A stretch of 64,000 nucleotides of DNA. Source: Drosophila miranda. Its lineage: Eukaryota; Arthropoda; Insecta; Diptera; Drosophilidae. Shown in pieces: positions 33,018 to 45,699 of this stretch. The first letter of the stretch is position 1. Every line of letters starts with the position of its first letter. The stretch covers positions 11,888,001 to 11,952,000 of the forward strand of contig NC_046673.1 of NCBI RefSeq assembly GCF_003369915.1. The letters run 5' to 3'. The notes under the pieces are model-generated. The model made no database searches, was not told the origin of the DNA, and was given only the letters and a program-made list of their open reading frames with translations. The position numbers and the translations under genes were made by a program.

Positions 33018-33410
33018 TCATCTTCTCAAGTATGTGTCGTAAAATTCGGTGATCTCCCGGACCAGTCGATTGAGCTGCGCGTTAAGGGCTACGTGCGCCG
33101 TGGCAGTCGCCGCGGTGTTTGGCTGCTGGCTAAGAGCCAGCTTCATGTCGACCGTAATTCTAAACTCCCTAAGGAGGCTGAAATAGGCGGTAAAGCGTTG
33201 TTGGAGGGTCCCCTGGCCTTGTCCATCCCCATCTACAGGATGCTCCACAGAATCTCTGACCTCTTGCATAACCGTATCCAGGCGAAGAGTCAAAAGATTT
33301 GCTTCTAGGATTGGTGGTTCTTCGTTCGGGATCGGGTCCTGGTCCTGCTGTTCCTCCTGGTCCTCCGGGTACCAGACCAATGGCACGTCGTCGCGTACAA
33401 ATGGTGGCAT
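33018..33410 (-). CDS. Acidic helical protein, paralogue B of a local pair
   Basis: A single-exon 130-residue ORF with good fly codon use. The N terminus is shared with the gene at 30461-30808 at DNA level: ATG-x-CACCATTT-x-TACGCGA in both, with the same AGAGAA leader. A Gln/Glu/Asp/Pro-rich segment (residues 15-35) follows. A mostly helical remainder contains LLTLRLDTVMQEVRD, LREFRITVDMKLALS and a C-terminal LNRLVREITEFYDTYLRR. It lacks the internal duplication of its partner. There is no signal peptide or membrane span. The pair is about 2.2 kb apart in the same orientation, consistent with tandem duplication followed by fast divergence. Function unknown. Confidence 0.65.
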   Translation of the reverse strand: MPPFVRDDVPLVWYPEDQEEQQDQDPIPNEEPPILEANLLTLRLDTVMQEVRDSVEHPVDGDGQGQGTLQQRFTAYFSLLREFRITVDMKLALSQQPNTAATATAHVALNAQLNRLVREITEFYDTYLRR

Positions 33411-35828
33411 TTCTCTCGGTGCGTTTATATTCCCAAGTTAACTTAGTTCAAAATTTTATATCAAAAATGCCGTATGGGAAAATTTTTAATTTTCAAATTT
33501 TTTTGAAAAACGAGACGTGCTCTTTCCACATGAACGAAATGTGGAATGATTAAAACTTTGTTAAAAATTCAGCTGAAAGCAGAGTTCGTAAAAGCATGGC
33601 CTACCAAGTGCCACTATTTACAGACTATTCAAGACTCGTAGGGAACTGAACAATGTTGCTTCACTTACTCGTATGCTAAGCTCAGAATTACCCTTGAACA
33701 CACCTGAAGTTATCCCTTACCTAAGCCCAAATAATACCTCACCACTTAAGGTATAAGTATAGGTCCAAAGGTTGTTGGTCTTCCTTCTATAGCACTGCAT
33801 AATTGCTTCCTATTGCGACTGAAAATCTTCCCATTAAATTCCTGTTAAAGCTGTAGTGGGATCCAATTGGCTTTCCCGCTCCACTCGCGAATAGTTCCAC
33901 TTACAAATCAACCCAATAAAAACAATTTTCGATATTAAATTATCATTTCGCCCAACTTCCACTTCCCCTCCTTCGTGGATTACGTTCACTACTACTCTAA
34001 TCTCCGCCCCTGCACCATATTCCGAACCCCTCTGCACCACACACACATACGCATACGCATACAACTACAGTAAATACTCGTACAACAAAAGGATGTCGTG
34101 TCGTGCCGCGTCGCTTAATCATGTCAATGATTTATAACGCTTTCAAGGACCGAACCAAACTCAAACTTGTCGACGCCAACTCCCCATCTCATTCTTTCGG
34201 TATATCTCTCTCTTTCTCTCTATTTGTCTGTCTCTCCGGCTAAGCCTAAGGTGTGCGGTGCTGAGAGAGGGAATGACTTGCCAGACAAAAGCATAGTAAC
34301 TAGCTTAGGCAGGGGGAGGGGGGAACATAAGTTTTGCAGCTACTTGTATGCCGAACGATGGGGGGAAATATATCTCACGAAAAATGATTTGGCTCATTAT
34401 CAACAGGAGTGCAGAGGGAAAGAAAATGCTCTTTGCTCGATATTCCGACTAAAAAATACCCACGAATTGGGAATCGAGTACCCCTTGAAATGAATCCAAA
34501 CTAAATGAAAATCCCTTATGGGGCTAAGCCCCCTGCCCACCCTAGCTTACTCGCTTCTCTCGTGAGTAAAATGTACCGACGCCACAAAAATAAACTAAAT
34601 AATAAATCAACCTAAAAATGTTCGATATGGCATGTGTTTTGTCTATCTGGGCAGGCATCGCCCTCTTACTTCAGTTATCATTTGGCGTAAATATCATATA
34701 CTCTGGTACTCCGTTAATACAGGGTACACTTATATATAAATAAGAAGAGAAAGAGATAAAGAGATAGAGAAAGAGAAAGAGAAAGGGGGGGACAAATATA
34801 CACAGAAAGAAGCAGAGATACCGCGAAGGAGTGAGAGCCATCGAACAAACGCATAAATCAACAACAAAAACAGAAAAAATGATTTATAATTCGCTTACTT
34901 CTCCTTCTTCAGCTGTCCTTTTCCCTCTAACTATCCGCCTCTCTCTCTCTCTATCATATGGCATGGATGTTGGAGGGGGACGGAGAGTGTTGTATGATTG
35001 CTTCTAATAAGTAAAGTGGTATAATGACAAGGATGCCGGAAGGGGGCAGCACCGTAATCATTTCCCGGATCCATACGAATACGTGTACGAGCACTTCATA
35101 CGATACAAAGGTGTCCTGTGTGCATGCCCACCAATAATAAAGTAATCAAAGTGATATGGTGTTGATGCCACAGCCAGCCATGAGGGGCATGATGCCATAG
35201 GGTTGGGCTGTTGGGCGGTTGGGATGGATGAAAGGAGGCCAGCACAGTATGCTGTTATTGTTGCCACATGTCCTCTCTTGAGATTATGGCATTAAGACAT
35301 GGGGCAATCGAATTATGGTCCTGGCCTGCAAATGCAATTGAATAACGAACGATTTCAGCTAGAAAGAGAATGGTGGGTGGCAAAAGGAAGCTGAATTTTG
35401 GGTGTCAGTAAGAACGGGCTGGCGGCAGGGGAACAGCTTCGAGTGGGAACTGGCAAAGAATCGAGAACAAATGATATGGTAGGAGTTTACATATAAGTAT
35501 ATTTATAAGAAAGCCAAAGGAAGGTCCGTTTTCACAAATTTTTATCATCGATATGTTTCAATTTCTCATGTCCTTGACAATGTGCTTAGTAGCGCGGAGT
35601 TTAGTGTGTTACGCGAACATTTAAGTGGCCCCTGTTATTTATGTAATACAGATTTAAAATCGCTTTATAAATCCGTGCTGGAGATTTAACCGATTTGCAG
35701 AGACGCTGCTGTGAAGCTAAAATTCTCTCAAACATCTTACATGTTTATGACCCAGCAAGCCCCGACACTCCAGTAGTCGTCGCGTTAGTAAGTCGTATTT
35801 GTGACGCAAACAAAATCAACAATTAAAA
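33411..35828. other. Non-coding region
   Basis: No supported gene. Short AT-rich and GA-rich stretches (34745-34790) are present. The last 100 bases should contain the leader of the following two-exon gene. Confidence 0.4.
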
Positions 35829-36596
35829 ATGCCGAAATATTCTCGTATTTTCAAACAGGCGTAAGTGTGTTTATCCATATCCATGGGCACCTTATTAGAT
35901 CCCAAACATAGTTCCTTTGCTTACAGGCTGATGATGTCATCATCTTCAGAATCAACCAATGACTCCACCATCGATGAGTTCGAAGGTTCTAAATTAGATC
36001 CACAAGCGAATTCTCTAAAGGTATCGGTCATTAGTGAGAAGTCCCAGGCTGAAAACGAAGATTACAAGTTGGATGCAAAGCCACCGGTCTTTAAGGAGAA
36101 GACCGAGTTTCCATTGAAAATGGCCTTGAAACGACGGATATCATTGCAATATTTGGAGAATCACATGGTGTACCGTCTGAATAAGCGACTGAAGGAAGTT
36201 CTCTCAGAGGTTAAATCTATCGGCCGTTTCGCAGTTGATGATCAGCCCCAGCCCCTGGCAGTGGATACGTGCGATGCTTCTGAAAGAAATCTCGAACATA
36301 CAGCTGAGGTTGGATCAAACGCCCTTGTCCCCATTGCTGACGGGCAAGAGGAGCGCCCACTTGCAACAACTTTCGTCCAGAAAGTTATTAACCTAGTTTC
36401 ACGGCTGATCGGTTCTCATATTTATACATGTCTCCTGGTGCTGTTCCTGATCGTTATTGTCTTGTTGTTTTACAAGGATGAAATCTGGGGGCCCAGCACT
36501 GCGGAGGGACGCTACCAGGCCAAGATGCAGAATTCGGGTCCGGGACTTAAAATCTTGATCTTTCTACTGCATCAATTCGATGAAAATTTTTTCTAA
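35829..36596 (+). CDS. Single-pass membrane protein, two exons
   Basis: A 233-residue gene. Exon 1 (35829-35860) encodes ten codons and two bases (MPKYSRIFKQ). A 66 bp phase-2 intron has a GC|GTAAGT donor and TTACAG acceptor, and exon 2 is 35927-36596. The ATG lies in a good context (AAAAATG). The N-terminal half is Ser/Glu/Asp-rich, followed by a basic helical segment (ALKRRISLQYLENHMVYRLNKRLKEVL, residues about 95-120 with breaks). A hydrophobic span of roughly residues 176-193 (LLVLFLIVIVLLFY) is followed by about 40 residues. No signal peptide; topology like a tail-proximal anchor. AATAAA lies at 36643-36648. Family not recognised. Confidence 0.7.
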
Positions 36597-38568
36597 ATGA
36601 TAGCGACTTTCAGTTGGTTTGGCCATATATATATATTTGAGTAATAAAATGTAACTCAAATGTGCCGATCGTAGCAATATCTTGACCCTGAGAGTTCCGT
36701 AAAAACCAAAGACTCTCGCTCAAGTAGAAACAAATTCATTCCATTCAATCATATTCTCCGCTCCTTCCAGAATCATTGTCTCTGAGTGATTCCGGGGGTT
36801 TCTTCAACATGTGTTTTCTGTCTGCTCTGCTAAACCAGAAAACCCCATAAATAGTTGCTTAATTACCTTCTCAAGTGCCAAGTGCACTCACCTGCTGTCC
36901 CTTCTGTTCTCTCCCCCGTAACGGAGCACAAAAAACTTCCACAGAAGAAACACCGAGCACACACATACACACACACAAAAAAGAGGAGGAAGCGGAAGTA
37001 GAGTTGCAGAAGACAAAGTATAAAACATATGCCCAAACACCGATTGCAATTAATCTTGTGCATGTTGCGGCGCCACTCCCGCTCCTGCTCGACTCCACTG
37101 TTCCTCTGGAGGTAAACTGTATTGGGAAACAACAAACAGAACAGAAACTGTGGGGGGTTTTTTTTCGCTTGCCAGGGTTGCCACCTACAGCGGCAGAGAC
37201 AGCGGCAGAGGCGCGATATCGTTGTGTTGCGTGGGTGTGGGTGTGCTGATCCTTTGTTGGCAAAGCAAACTTTGCCGAATACTTTGAGGGGCCTCCTCTA
37301 GAATCTTGTGTGTGTGCTCTAGTGTTTGTTTATATGTGGGTGTGTGTGGGTGCTATAGACATTTGTGAGGTATCCCTTAAATACCAATTTATGGCACAAG
37401 CAGATAAAGTCCCAAATCTGCACTTAATCTTTTGCATTGTTTAATTTCGACTCATTGAGTTAGGCCATCCCCCCCCCCCCCCCCACGCTCCGACACTCTA
37501 TGAATGTGTTTGTGTGTTCGTGGGCTTGTGGGCGTGTCTGTATGAATGGGCATTGTTCAAAGGCTCTCGCGCGCTTCTGGCCAGCAATTGCTGTGGGTGG
37601 GGTGTGGTGGGGGGGTGGGGAACGGCAGGCGCACTTAAGTTGCCTGGGAAATAAATCGTAGTCGACGTCTACAATGTGCCATGGACTAAAGGGGGGAGTG
37701 GTTGGGGTTTTCTGTGGGTGGGGGACCGGCACGATGGAGAGTGTGGAATATTCGATGCTTCATTGCATCCACAGCAACAGGCGCAACAGTCAACGTCGTC
37801 ATCGTCCTTCTCATCCTCAATTTTGTGGTTGTGGCACTGGCAGTGGGGAGGGTGGTGCTTGGTTTTTGGGTTTCGGGTCTTGGTCTAAAGCAAGTTGTTT
37901 GCTAGTTAAAACTTGCAACTTGCGCGTTATTTCCTGCCACACACACACACACACACCGACACACACACATACATAGACGCAAACATAGAGTGGAAACCCC
38001 CTTCCTGCAACCGCAATGCCCTGCGTACTTAAGGTGTGAACGCAAAAGCTTGACTCATAAAATATTGAAAAAGCCGCAAAAAGTTTGCACCAAAAAAGCT
38101 CCAGCTCCATAAACACACGCACACATAGTAGATGGCGCAAAGGAGCATCTGAAAGAGGGAGGAGTCTCCGAATGGTGGAAGAAATTTGCGGCAGGATGTC
38201 GGAACCCCAAATTGAACGGTTAAGTGGCAAGCAGCAAAAGTTTTTTCACCTGACTTGACTTTACCGCCCTTACCCTTACTTTGCTTGAACCGATTACAGA
38301 ACACGGATCCTGTGGGATAATATGGCTATTATGTTGATTCAACCATGTAAAGAGGTTCTATCAGCACATATTCTAGTACCCTAAAAGTTGTTAAAAATAG
38401 GAATTGAAAGACACTACTCAAAAATTGAATCTTTATCTGCAGTTCAAATTCGAAACTTTTGAAACCCCTTTTCCCCCAGTAGCCTCAGACTTTATACAAA
38501 CTTCACTTGGTAAATTCCTTGTCGATTGTTATATTACTTTCTGTTTGGCATTACTGTCTCGTCCAGCC
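36597..38568. other. Non-coding region
   Basis: No gene supported beyond the 3'UTR of the preceding gene. It contains a 16-base C homopolymer, CA/GT-rich tracts (about 36961-36977 and 37939-37970) and GTGGG-rich DNA. Confidence 0.4.
37469..37484 (+). repeat. Poly-C homopolymer (16)
   Basis: An uninterrupted 16-base C run; its length is prone to sequencing error. Confidence 0.85.
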
Positions 38569-38688
38569 ATGTCGAGCGATGCCATGGCCTTCCTGGCATT
38601 CAGCATGCACTGCTTCAAGATCATCATCATCTACTGCGTCTGTGTGAACATGCTGGAGCATTTTCTGCAGCGTCTCAACCAGCAATGA
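38569..38688 (+). CDS. 39-residue membrane micropeptide ORF
   Basis: The ATG has a good fly start context (CCAGCCATGTC). Codons are strongly fly-preferred (GCC TTC CTG, TTC AAG ATC ATC ATC ATC TAC TGC GTC) for the full length, then stop abruptly at TGA. The peptide has a hydrophobic core (MAFLAFSMHCFKIIIIYCVCV), then an amphipathic LEHFLQRLNQQ tail. This predicts one membrane span. The frame is open for about 55 codons upstream, but that part is poorly coding. No family recognised. Confidence 0.5.
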   Translation: MSSDAMAFLAFSMHCFKIIIIYCVCVNMLEHFLQRLNQQ

Positions 38689-41600
38689 GGAGGAACACAC
38701 CATGCCAAAAAATATAGTCTGAGACAGAGTCAGAGCAAAGAAGCTCCCTTTCTAGCTCCGTTCTATCCTTTGTCTTTGGGTCTTCCTCTTTCCATCCATT
38801 CTGCTTTTCCAAAAGTCGGAGTCAAGATGGCCAAATTATTTGCATTCAAGCTGAAAATCGATGCGATTTACGCAAATTACATACAATTTTTAATAGGTTT
38901 TTCATCAGGCATAAATTACGAGTACATCGAGCGAGAAGCATGAAACGGAAACGGAAAATGGAATACGGAAATTTAAATTACCTGCAACGTAATTACACAA
39001 AAGAATATGCCAATAAAAATGACTTATGTATCAATTTCCTTTACGACACGGAGTCCCAGACAGAATGGAATCGGCACGGCCCTGCAGGAGGAGGAGCGGG
39101 AGAGGCAGGGGGATGAGGATGAGGACTGAAGGCTGATTCTGGGTGCTTCTCCGCATGATGATGATGATGATGATAATAATAAAAGGCAACGTAGCACAAA
39201 GCGAACAATTTTCAATTTTATTTTTATTGCCTTATTGTGTATCAAATATTTACAATTATTTGCCCCGGAGCCCATGAAAATGAGCAGACAGACACGGCCC
39301 CGCACGTCGAGGGCGATGCCACTGCCACGGGACACAGGCCACGGGACATGGGACACGGGCGGGAAGCACTTTCGCTGGGAGTATGCAGCGCTGATAAATT
39401 CAAATAAATTCCGTGCGCCATGCGCTGCAGTGTAACCAAGGTGAAAATGATGAGAGTCCTCCCTAACCCACACCCACACCCCCCACTCGTCACCCCACTC
39501 GTCCCCCATTTGACGTGACGTGGAGCGAACCAAACTACAGACGGGGAAAGTTTTTCGATCGAAAAGCGCGAAGGAAATTGCATGGCTGCCTTCTCCGTTG
39601 CCCCCTCTCTGTCGTGGCATTAAAATTTTATTTTAATGTCATCGAGACGTTGATTTACAGCCTCTGTGTGCCTCTCTTTCAATCTCCTCCGTCTGTCTCT
39701 TTCGGTCTGTGTGTGCGGCAGGCAAAATATAATTTTAATAATATTTTATTGCTTCGAAAAGTGGTAATAGCGCGTAAAATGCCAAGGCACAAACCGAAGT
39801 ACGGGGCATGAGCAGCCAGAAGGCAGTGGAGACAGACCAGTAGAGGTCTATCGTGTCGCACCACTCAATCCGCACTCAAACTGTAGTGGCATTCCAATTG
39901 AATGCCACCAATCCAGAACGGGGATGTACAAAGACCATGTACACATGTTCATGCTCCGATGCTGCCAAGCCATTGATACATTCAATTCGAACACAAGAGA
40001 TTATTTGGAATTCTTAGTGAATTTCCTGTTAAGCTTTTAATATTAATTTTCGGCAAAAAGATAGCCAGAAAAGTAGGAAACCATATAATACCCAGGCCCT
40101 TGCCAGGGGGCAAGCCATTCCGAATTGGGACAGGCAGCTGCAGACAGGTGGGGGTTCTATCAATTGGAAACACATTTGCAGTTAGCTTGCCGTCTTTCCA
40201 CCGGCTCACTGCCTGTCTGTCCTGCTGTCTATCTGCTTCATTTAGCAACAATTATAATGGTTTCCACTTCTGGCATTACTTTTTACGGCTGTCTTCTGTC
40301 TGTTTCTGCTGCCGCTGCTTGCTGCCTGCTGCCTGCTGCCATTCGAGGCAGGAATCTGTTTTCGGGACCATCGAAGAGCTAGTAGTAAAACTTAATGAAA
40401 TGAAACCCTACAAATGGAACAGAAAGTAAGGTAAGTGAAAGAGACGAGAGAGAGAGGCAGTGCCATGGCCAGTGACATCGGAGATTGGCTTTCCACTGGC
40501 CGGAAAAATTATCCCAGATTCGCCTGGCATTTCTCGGCTTTTCCCGAATCTATTTTAAGTAATATTTATGCGCGGCTCTTTCCATTTTTTTTTGGTTTGC
40601 TCCTCACCAATTAATTTTTATTTATGTCTCTCTCTTGTTTTTTTTTTTTTGGTTGGTTGGTTCATTGTTGGTTTGCTTTTCCCTTATCAAGCAAACAGTT
40701 GGCAAAATGATAAATGCCCTTCAGCTAACCCCCTCTCCATGCGCCCACCATCAGCGAGCATTTGGTAATTTAATATTTTTCATTTTTTCCAAAGTTTTCT
40801 GTATGGGGGAAATGATATTTCACCGCAGAGTGTGGGTGGGAAGCTTCTAAAAAATGACAATTTTTAATTATCAAATGCGTTTAATGATAAAAATTGTCTA
40901 AGCGGGTGATATGGGGGTGTGGCTGGCCACTTTCCCAGCCCCCTTCCCGGTCTCTGGTCTTGGCTTTTAATTTATGATTTATTTGTGTGGGTGGCGGCGC
41001 CCATAATAATTAATATTGCACACAAGAAAGTGGCAGAAAAAATACTACAACGAACCTAAGACTGGAAGGAGCTGTAGCTGTCGCTGGGGCTGGAGCTGGA
41101 GGCAACAACATGAGCACAGGCGTCGAAAGCAATCCCCCAGAGGGGGATTCTCATAAATCTTGGAGGAGAGCGAGACCGGCCCAGTGGCGGACGGGGACGG
41201 GGCGACAGTAAGTGCAATGTCATTGAGGCGCGAATAGAAAGGGGAATACCCGTGCCCATACGTACGAGCATAAGAAAAGAAAAGGCCCACACTCGCGCAG
41301 ACACCCCCTGTGCCTGTGTGTGTGATTCGTAGCCCTGCGCCATCTCGAGCCCAGCGAAAAGAAGAAAAAATTAAAAGTATTTCTCGAATTATTGTTAATG
41401 ATGATTAAAAATATGTGTACCTGCGCCCAAGGTAAGGAGACCCACACACACGCGCACCACAAAGCAAAGAGCTAAGAAATAATGGGGATGAAGCATGGTA
41501 CATGGCATAATGTGGCATGGAATGGTATACATACGTACTCATACGTGAGTATGTACATACATATGTCCCCAAAGAGAACCAGAGTGGATTCGAGTTCACT

Positions 41601-43527
41601 TGACTTTGACTTTACGTGCAGCTCAAACTTCAATTCGTTGAATTCGAAAGGTGCTTCTTCCTATGCCGAACGGTGTAGCCAAGGACTAAGTTCATAGCAT
41701 AACATCATCATACATTATCCGAATAAGTGATTCAGTTTGACCATTATCTCTAAGCTTAATCGGAGATGCAAGAGCTGTGCAATGGCTATATTTGCAAGTC
41801 CCTGCCCCTTGCCATATGTCTAGAATACTCTCCAAATGTGCGATCTGCACTCTCCAATCGAAATGGGCTATACGCACAATTGTGGGGAGAGAACCAGGAG
41901 ACAGGAACCAAGCACTGTGACAGAGACAGGAACTAGGGAAAAAGAGCACAGGGTTGACTGCGGCGTGTGGCGGCACTCGATAACATAATTATCTGTCATA
42001 ATCAGTAGGCGTTGAAATGTGCAATGCAAAGTGCAATTTAATGCGCGCCAGCAGCTAAAAACAACAGATATAGATTCAGCCATGGCTTTACAGATACAGA
42101 TACAGATACAGATACGACTGCGGAGATCCCAGCAGAGGGAGATGCACAAAAGCGCAAGGGCGTAGCTGCAGTGGCCACGGTTTCCAGGGGGAGGCAAGTG
42201 CATCAGATTGGGTGGATGAATCAGAGGCATAGTCAAACACTTTAGAAGGGGGTACAGTTTTTATTCATGGCAATTATCAGCCCAATGCTGAGCTAACATT
42301 GAATAACATGAAAATAATATTAGAATTACACAAAAGTTGATTTTTTGGTATATTAAATATAATTAAATAATCAATTGCATTGATTCACCCCAGCCAAAAG
42401 GTACTCAATTCATTCATCCCAGCTAACATTAGAGGGTCTTGCGATCCCCCACATAAAGTAATGGGCCCCCTTTGACTTAAGCCCCTGCCCATAGGTGGTG
42501 GCAATCGTCTAAAGCATTTCGGTGATTGTGTGTCAGTTGGAGTTTTGGAAAATTTGCATCGGATTATTGCAATAAACATAATTATGCGCGCTGCATATGA
42601 TTTTTCAATTAAACACATGCAACCCGCTGCTGCTACACGAAGGGGGGCGTCGCACGCTGGGAGGGCTGCTGCGACAACGATGCACGTAAAAGGGTTAACG
42701 AGTAGGTCTTTTGGGGGGCGTACTCGTACGCGTACCGGGGGGATAAGGGGATAACATGACCAACCAATTGCCGCTCGTTGCGGGTGTTTGTAATGCATAT
42801 TTGTTAATTAAGTGTCGCATGTGTATGTCCCCCTCTCTCCCTCTCTCTCTCTCTATGCCACCGCGAGACGCCTCTGTCTGCCTCTGCCTGCCAGCGTGTG
42901 TGCAATGGTAACGGTGCTTAAGTGGAATCAATGGATCGTGATGCAGAGATAATCATTTTTAGCAAAAAACCTACGCGCGGAAGAGGAGAACGGGTGGAGA
43001 GTGGAGGGATATCATTAAATTCGCTGGAAGGACCGACCGATGACGATGATGATGGGCGTTGCCAACGTGCGGCCCTGCCAACCTGCTTTGTCAATGACAA
43101 ATGCCACAAACAGCAGGATGCTAGGATAGCACGATGGCTGGATAGCAGGCTGGTTGGCAATCCCTGAGTGGGGAGTGGGACAAATTGCAATTAGATGAGG
43201 TGTTGGAGCAGAAATTTTGTGGCTCGATTTTATTTGTCCCTGTCATTTCAAGCATACGAGTGCTGCACTTGACTGTCGAAACCCCCTGTCGTACCATCGA
43301 ACCACCAATGCAGCTGCTGGAGTCGGGTAATTGTCTTTGAAAGCGATATCATTATATTTTGCGGTCCGTGATTAATAAACATACAAAAAAAACGTATACT
43401 ATTCATAATGAACATTACGAACTAAGGGTACAGCATGGAAGAACGCTTGTCGTGTCGAATGGATCCACCCAAAAACCCAAAAAAACCACACACAAAAAAA
43501 AATTAAAGAACAAAAGGGCGTGTCGGA
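38689..43527. other. Non-coding region
   Basis: No supported gene. It includes an ATGATG tract near 39156-39175, a CAGATA array (42091-42115) and T-rich runs. All long open frames lack ATG starts or protein-like composition. Confidence 0.4.
42091..42115 (+). repeat. CAGATA hexamer array
   Basis: Four tandem CAGATA units in non-coding DNA. Confidence 0.8.
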
Positions 43528-44141
43528 TCAGGTCAGCGTAACAATGGCTATGAGGCCGGCCACGCCGAGATCCTTGTCCAGAATGGTCAGCTCGAGTAAG
43601 TAGTCCCCCTTGGGGGCATCATCGGGCAGGAACTCGGTCTCCAGCTCGTAGTTGTCGATCTTGTACTGGCCCTTTGGGAAGGGACAGTCACCCTGCTCGG
43701 GCATGTTGGAGGCCTTTTGCAGATACGGATAGGTGTCCTCGTCCTCGTTGATGAACTGGCAGAAGGGCTTCTTCACGTTCATCACCAGGGGACCCTTCTG
43801 GCCGGCATTCGAGTCGTAGACGAACACCCGCAGCATTATCTGGGTGGAATTTTCAGGAGAAAGATGAGCGACCATTTCGGGTACTATTCGGATGACACCA
43901 CTCCACTCACCCCTTGCTCGTCGCCCATGTTCAGCTTGAACTCAAAGTCGCCGGCGAGGGCGAACTTGTTGCGTGCCACCTTCTTCATGCGCAGCGTGCC
44001 CCAGTCGACCCATTTGCCATCGGTCTCGTAGTCCTTATTCTGATCAAACGAGTTGAGTTCGACGTTGTAGGGCTTTTCAGCGCGGCAAACGTGGATCGCC
44101 AGGAGCAGCGCGAACGGCCACAGACTGCAGAAGCTCTTCAT
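43528..44141 (-). CDS. Secreted DUF1091 (MD-2/CheB-like) protein
   Basis: Two exons: 44141-43911 (77 codons) and 43839-43528 (103 codons plus stop), giving 180 residues. The 71 bp phase-0 intron has a GGG|GTGAGT donor and CACCCAG acceptor. Residues 1-21 form a signal peptide (SLWPFALLLAIHVCRA). The mature part has the DUF1091 layout: an N-terminal beta region (PYNVELNSFD), then NVKKPFCQFI, a short helical loop, QGDCPFPKGQYKID and a late YLLELTILD strand. The two conserved cysteines FCQF and DCPF are present. The family is insect-specific, thought to share the MD-2-related lipid-recognition fold, and includes taste and pheromone-related proteins. Ligand unknown. Codon use indicates a well-expressed gene. 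Confidence 0.9.
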
Positions 44142-44160
44142 TTTTCTCGTACCACTGATC

Positions 44161-44191
44161 CACTGAACTCCAGCACATCGCTCATATATAC
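44161..44191 (-). promoter_or_regulatory. TATA and initiator of the DUF1091 gene
   Basis: On the minus strand GTATATATGAG (44181-44191) is followed by TTCAGTG with its A at 44164, about 25 bases below the TATA. The predicted leader is about 22 bases, ending GAGAAAAATG. This is a textbook focused fly promoter. Confidence 0.7.
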
Positions 44192-45591
44192 ATATCAGTG
44201 GGTATATTAGGGCTCCCTCATACGCTATCTCTCACGCCAGATCGCTGTTCGAACATGCCAATGGATCGAAATTAGTTTTCATGTTTGTTCCGTTCCCACA
44301 TAGTGTTCACAATGTCAGACATGCAGTGTGCAGCGATTCAGGGACAAAGTTATCGTTAAATTGAAGGTGGTTATAGCTATCAAACATTCGATGATGATCA
44401 TAATAAGTCATGGATTAATCATGGATTTTACTTCATGCTTTGTTCACCGTTAGATGCTCTCTCTCTACAATCACAAATCTGTAAGTTCTTCAATTTCATG
44501 CATAGTTTCCTTTAGTTCTGGAGAACAATTTGCTTCATTCATACTAGTTCCTCCCATCCATTACACTTCGTATTCTAATCTCATTTCTGTTCAATTTGAT
44601 TCAAAATTCCCCTCCATCACCCCCTGCTCCAACCGCACAATCAATCCCTATTTTGCTCCCCTATTCCGTCCGCTGGCATCTTAACTTTCCTGTTGAAATT
44701 CTGCAAATATTTTATGCCAACTAATCTCTTAACACTCTATTGAGACATGTAAACTTTTAATAGCATTTGCTGTACTCTGCCAAAGTCTGTTCGAATGGAT
44801 GGTAGAGAAGAGATTGGGGAAATTCGGTGGGTTGGTGCGGTCTGGTCTGGGCCCTTGTTTTATAGCCTGCAGCAGTTTTTGTGTTTGAACATCAAAAGTA
44901 ATAAATTCATCGAACCATCGCCATCGCCGGGCCAGAAATGTGCCTCGCCGACGCGGCCGTCTTCGGAGGAGTGTCGGGCAGGGCGGCAGGTGGCGGCTTG
45001 ATTTTGTTGTTTTAGGTCGCGTCTCTGGCGCTGCTTTCAGCTTTCACCGTTGCCGTTGCTGTTGCTCAATAACTTCCTGCCCGGAGTACTGTACTTGCAG
45101 AGCAGAGGAGAATGGAGGAGCTCCCATTGCCTCTCGCCGGGCCCGGCATCGGCCTGGCCGTTAATTTCCATCGTTCTGCCTCGTTGTTTGCTGTTGTTTC
45201 TGTCTTCAGTTTGTTGCTGCAAAGTTATTTAAGTAACTGTCTTGACTTGTTTCTTGTCCCTGCATTGATTGCCCCTCAGTCCACAGTCCTCAGTCCTTAG
45301 TTGGAGTTTTTGGGTTCGGTTTTGGTTGGATTGGAGTCGAGTAGAGTCCCCCATAAATTCCATTTCGCCCGAAACAGAAGTTAAATGTCTCTGAAAGTTT
45401 TGTGCAAGTATTTCCAGGCTTATGTTATTTATGGGTTTCTAATCGAAACGCTGCTCTGTGGCTAGTTGGCACTAGTTGGCCGCACAGCGGAACTATTTCA
45501 GTGCGAACATTAGTGGTGGAAATTGGCTAATTATACTTGCTACCCAAGGAATGCAGTGGCCACAACCCAACATGCATTTCAGGGATAGTCC
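44192..45591. other. Non-coding region
   Basis: No supported gene. A CCATC/CTCC-rich stretch near 44620-44680 and T-rich DNA are present. The last bases may include a leader exon of the following small gene. Confidence 0.4.
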
Positions 45592-45642
45592 GTAAGTTTT
45601 TGCCGCTCTTAAAATTTCTCAGTTATTCCACCATCCATCTAG
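45592..45642 (+). other. Possible short leader intron
   Basis: A 51 bp segment begins GTAAGT and ends CATCTAG, about 60 bases before the ATG of the small secreted gene. Length is near the lower limit for fly introns. An alternative start site (TCAGTT at about 45619) inside this segment would make it unspliced leader instead. Confidence 0.3.
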
Positions 45643-45699
45643 GATGTTCTATGCGATATTTAGCCGATGGTTTACAAATGCAACCCTAAAAAATAATGA

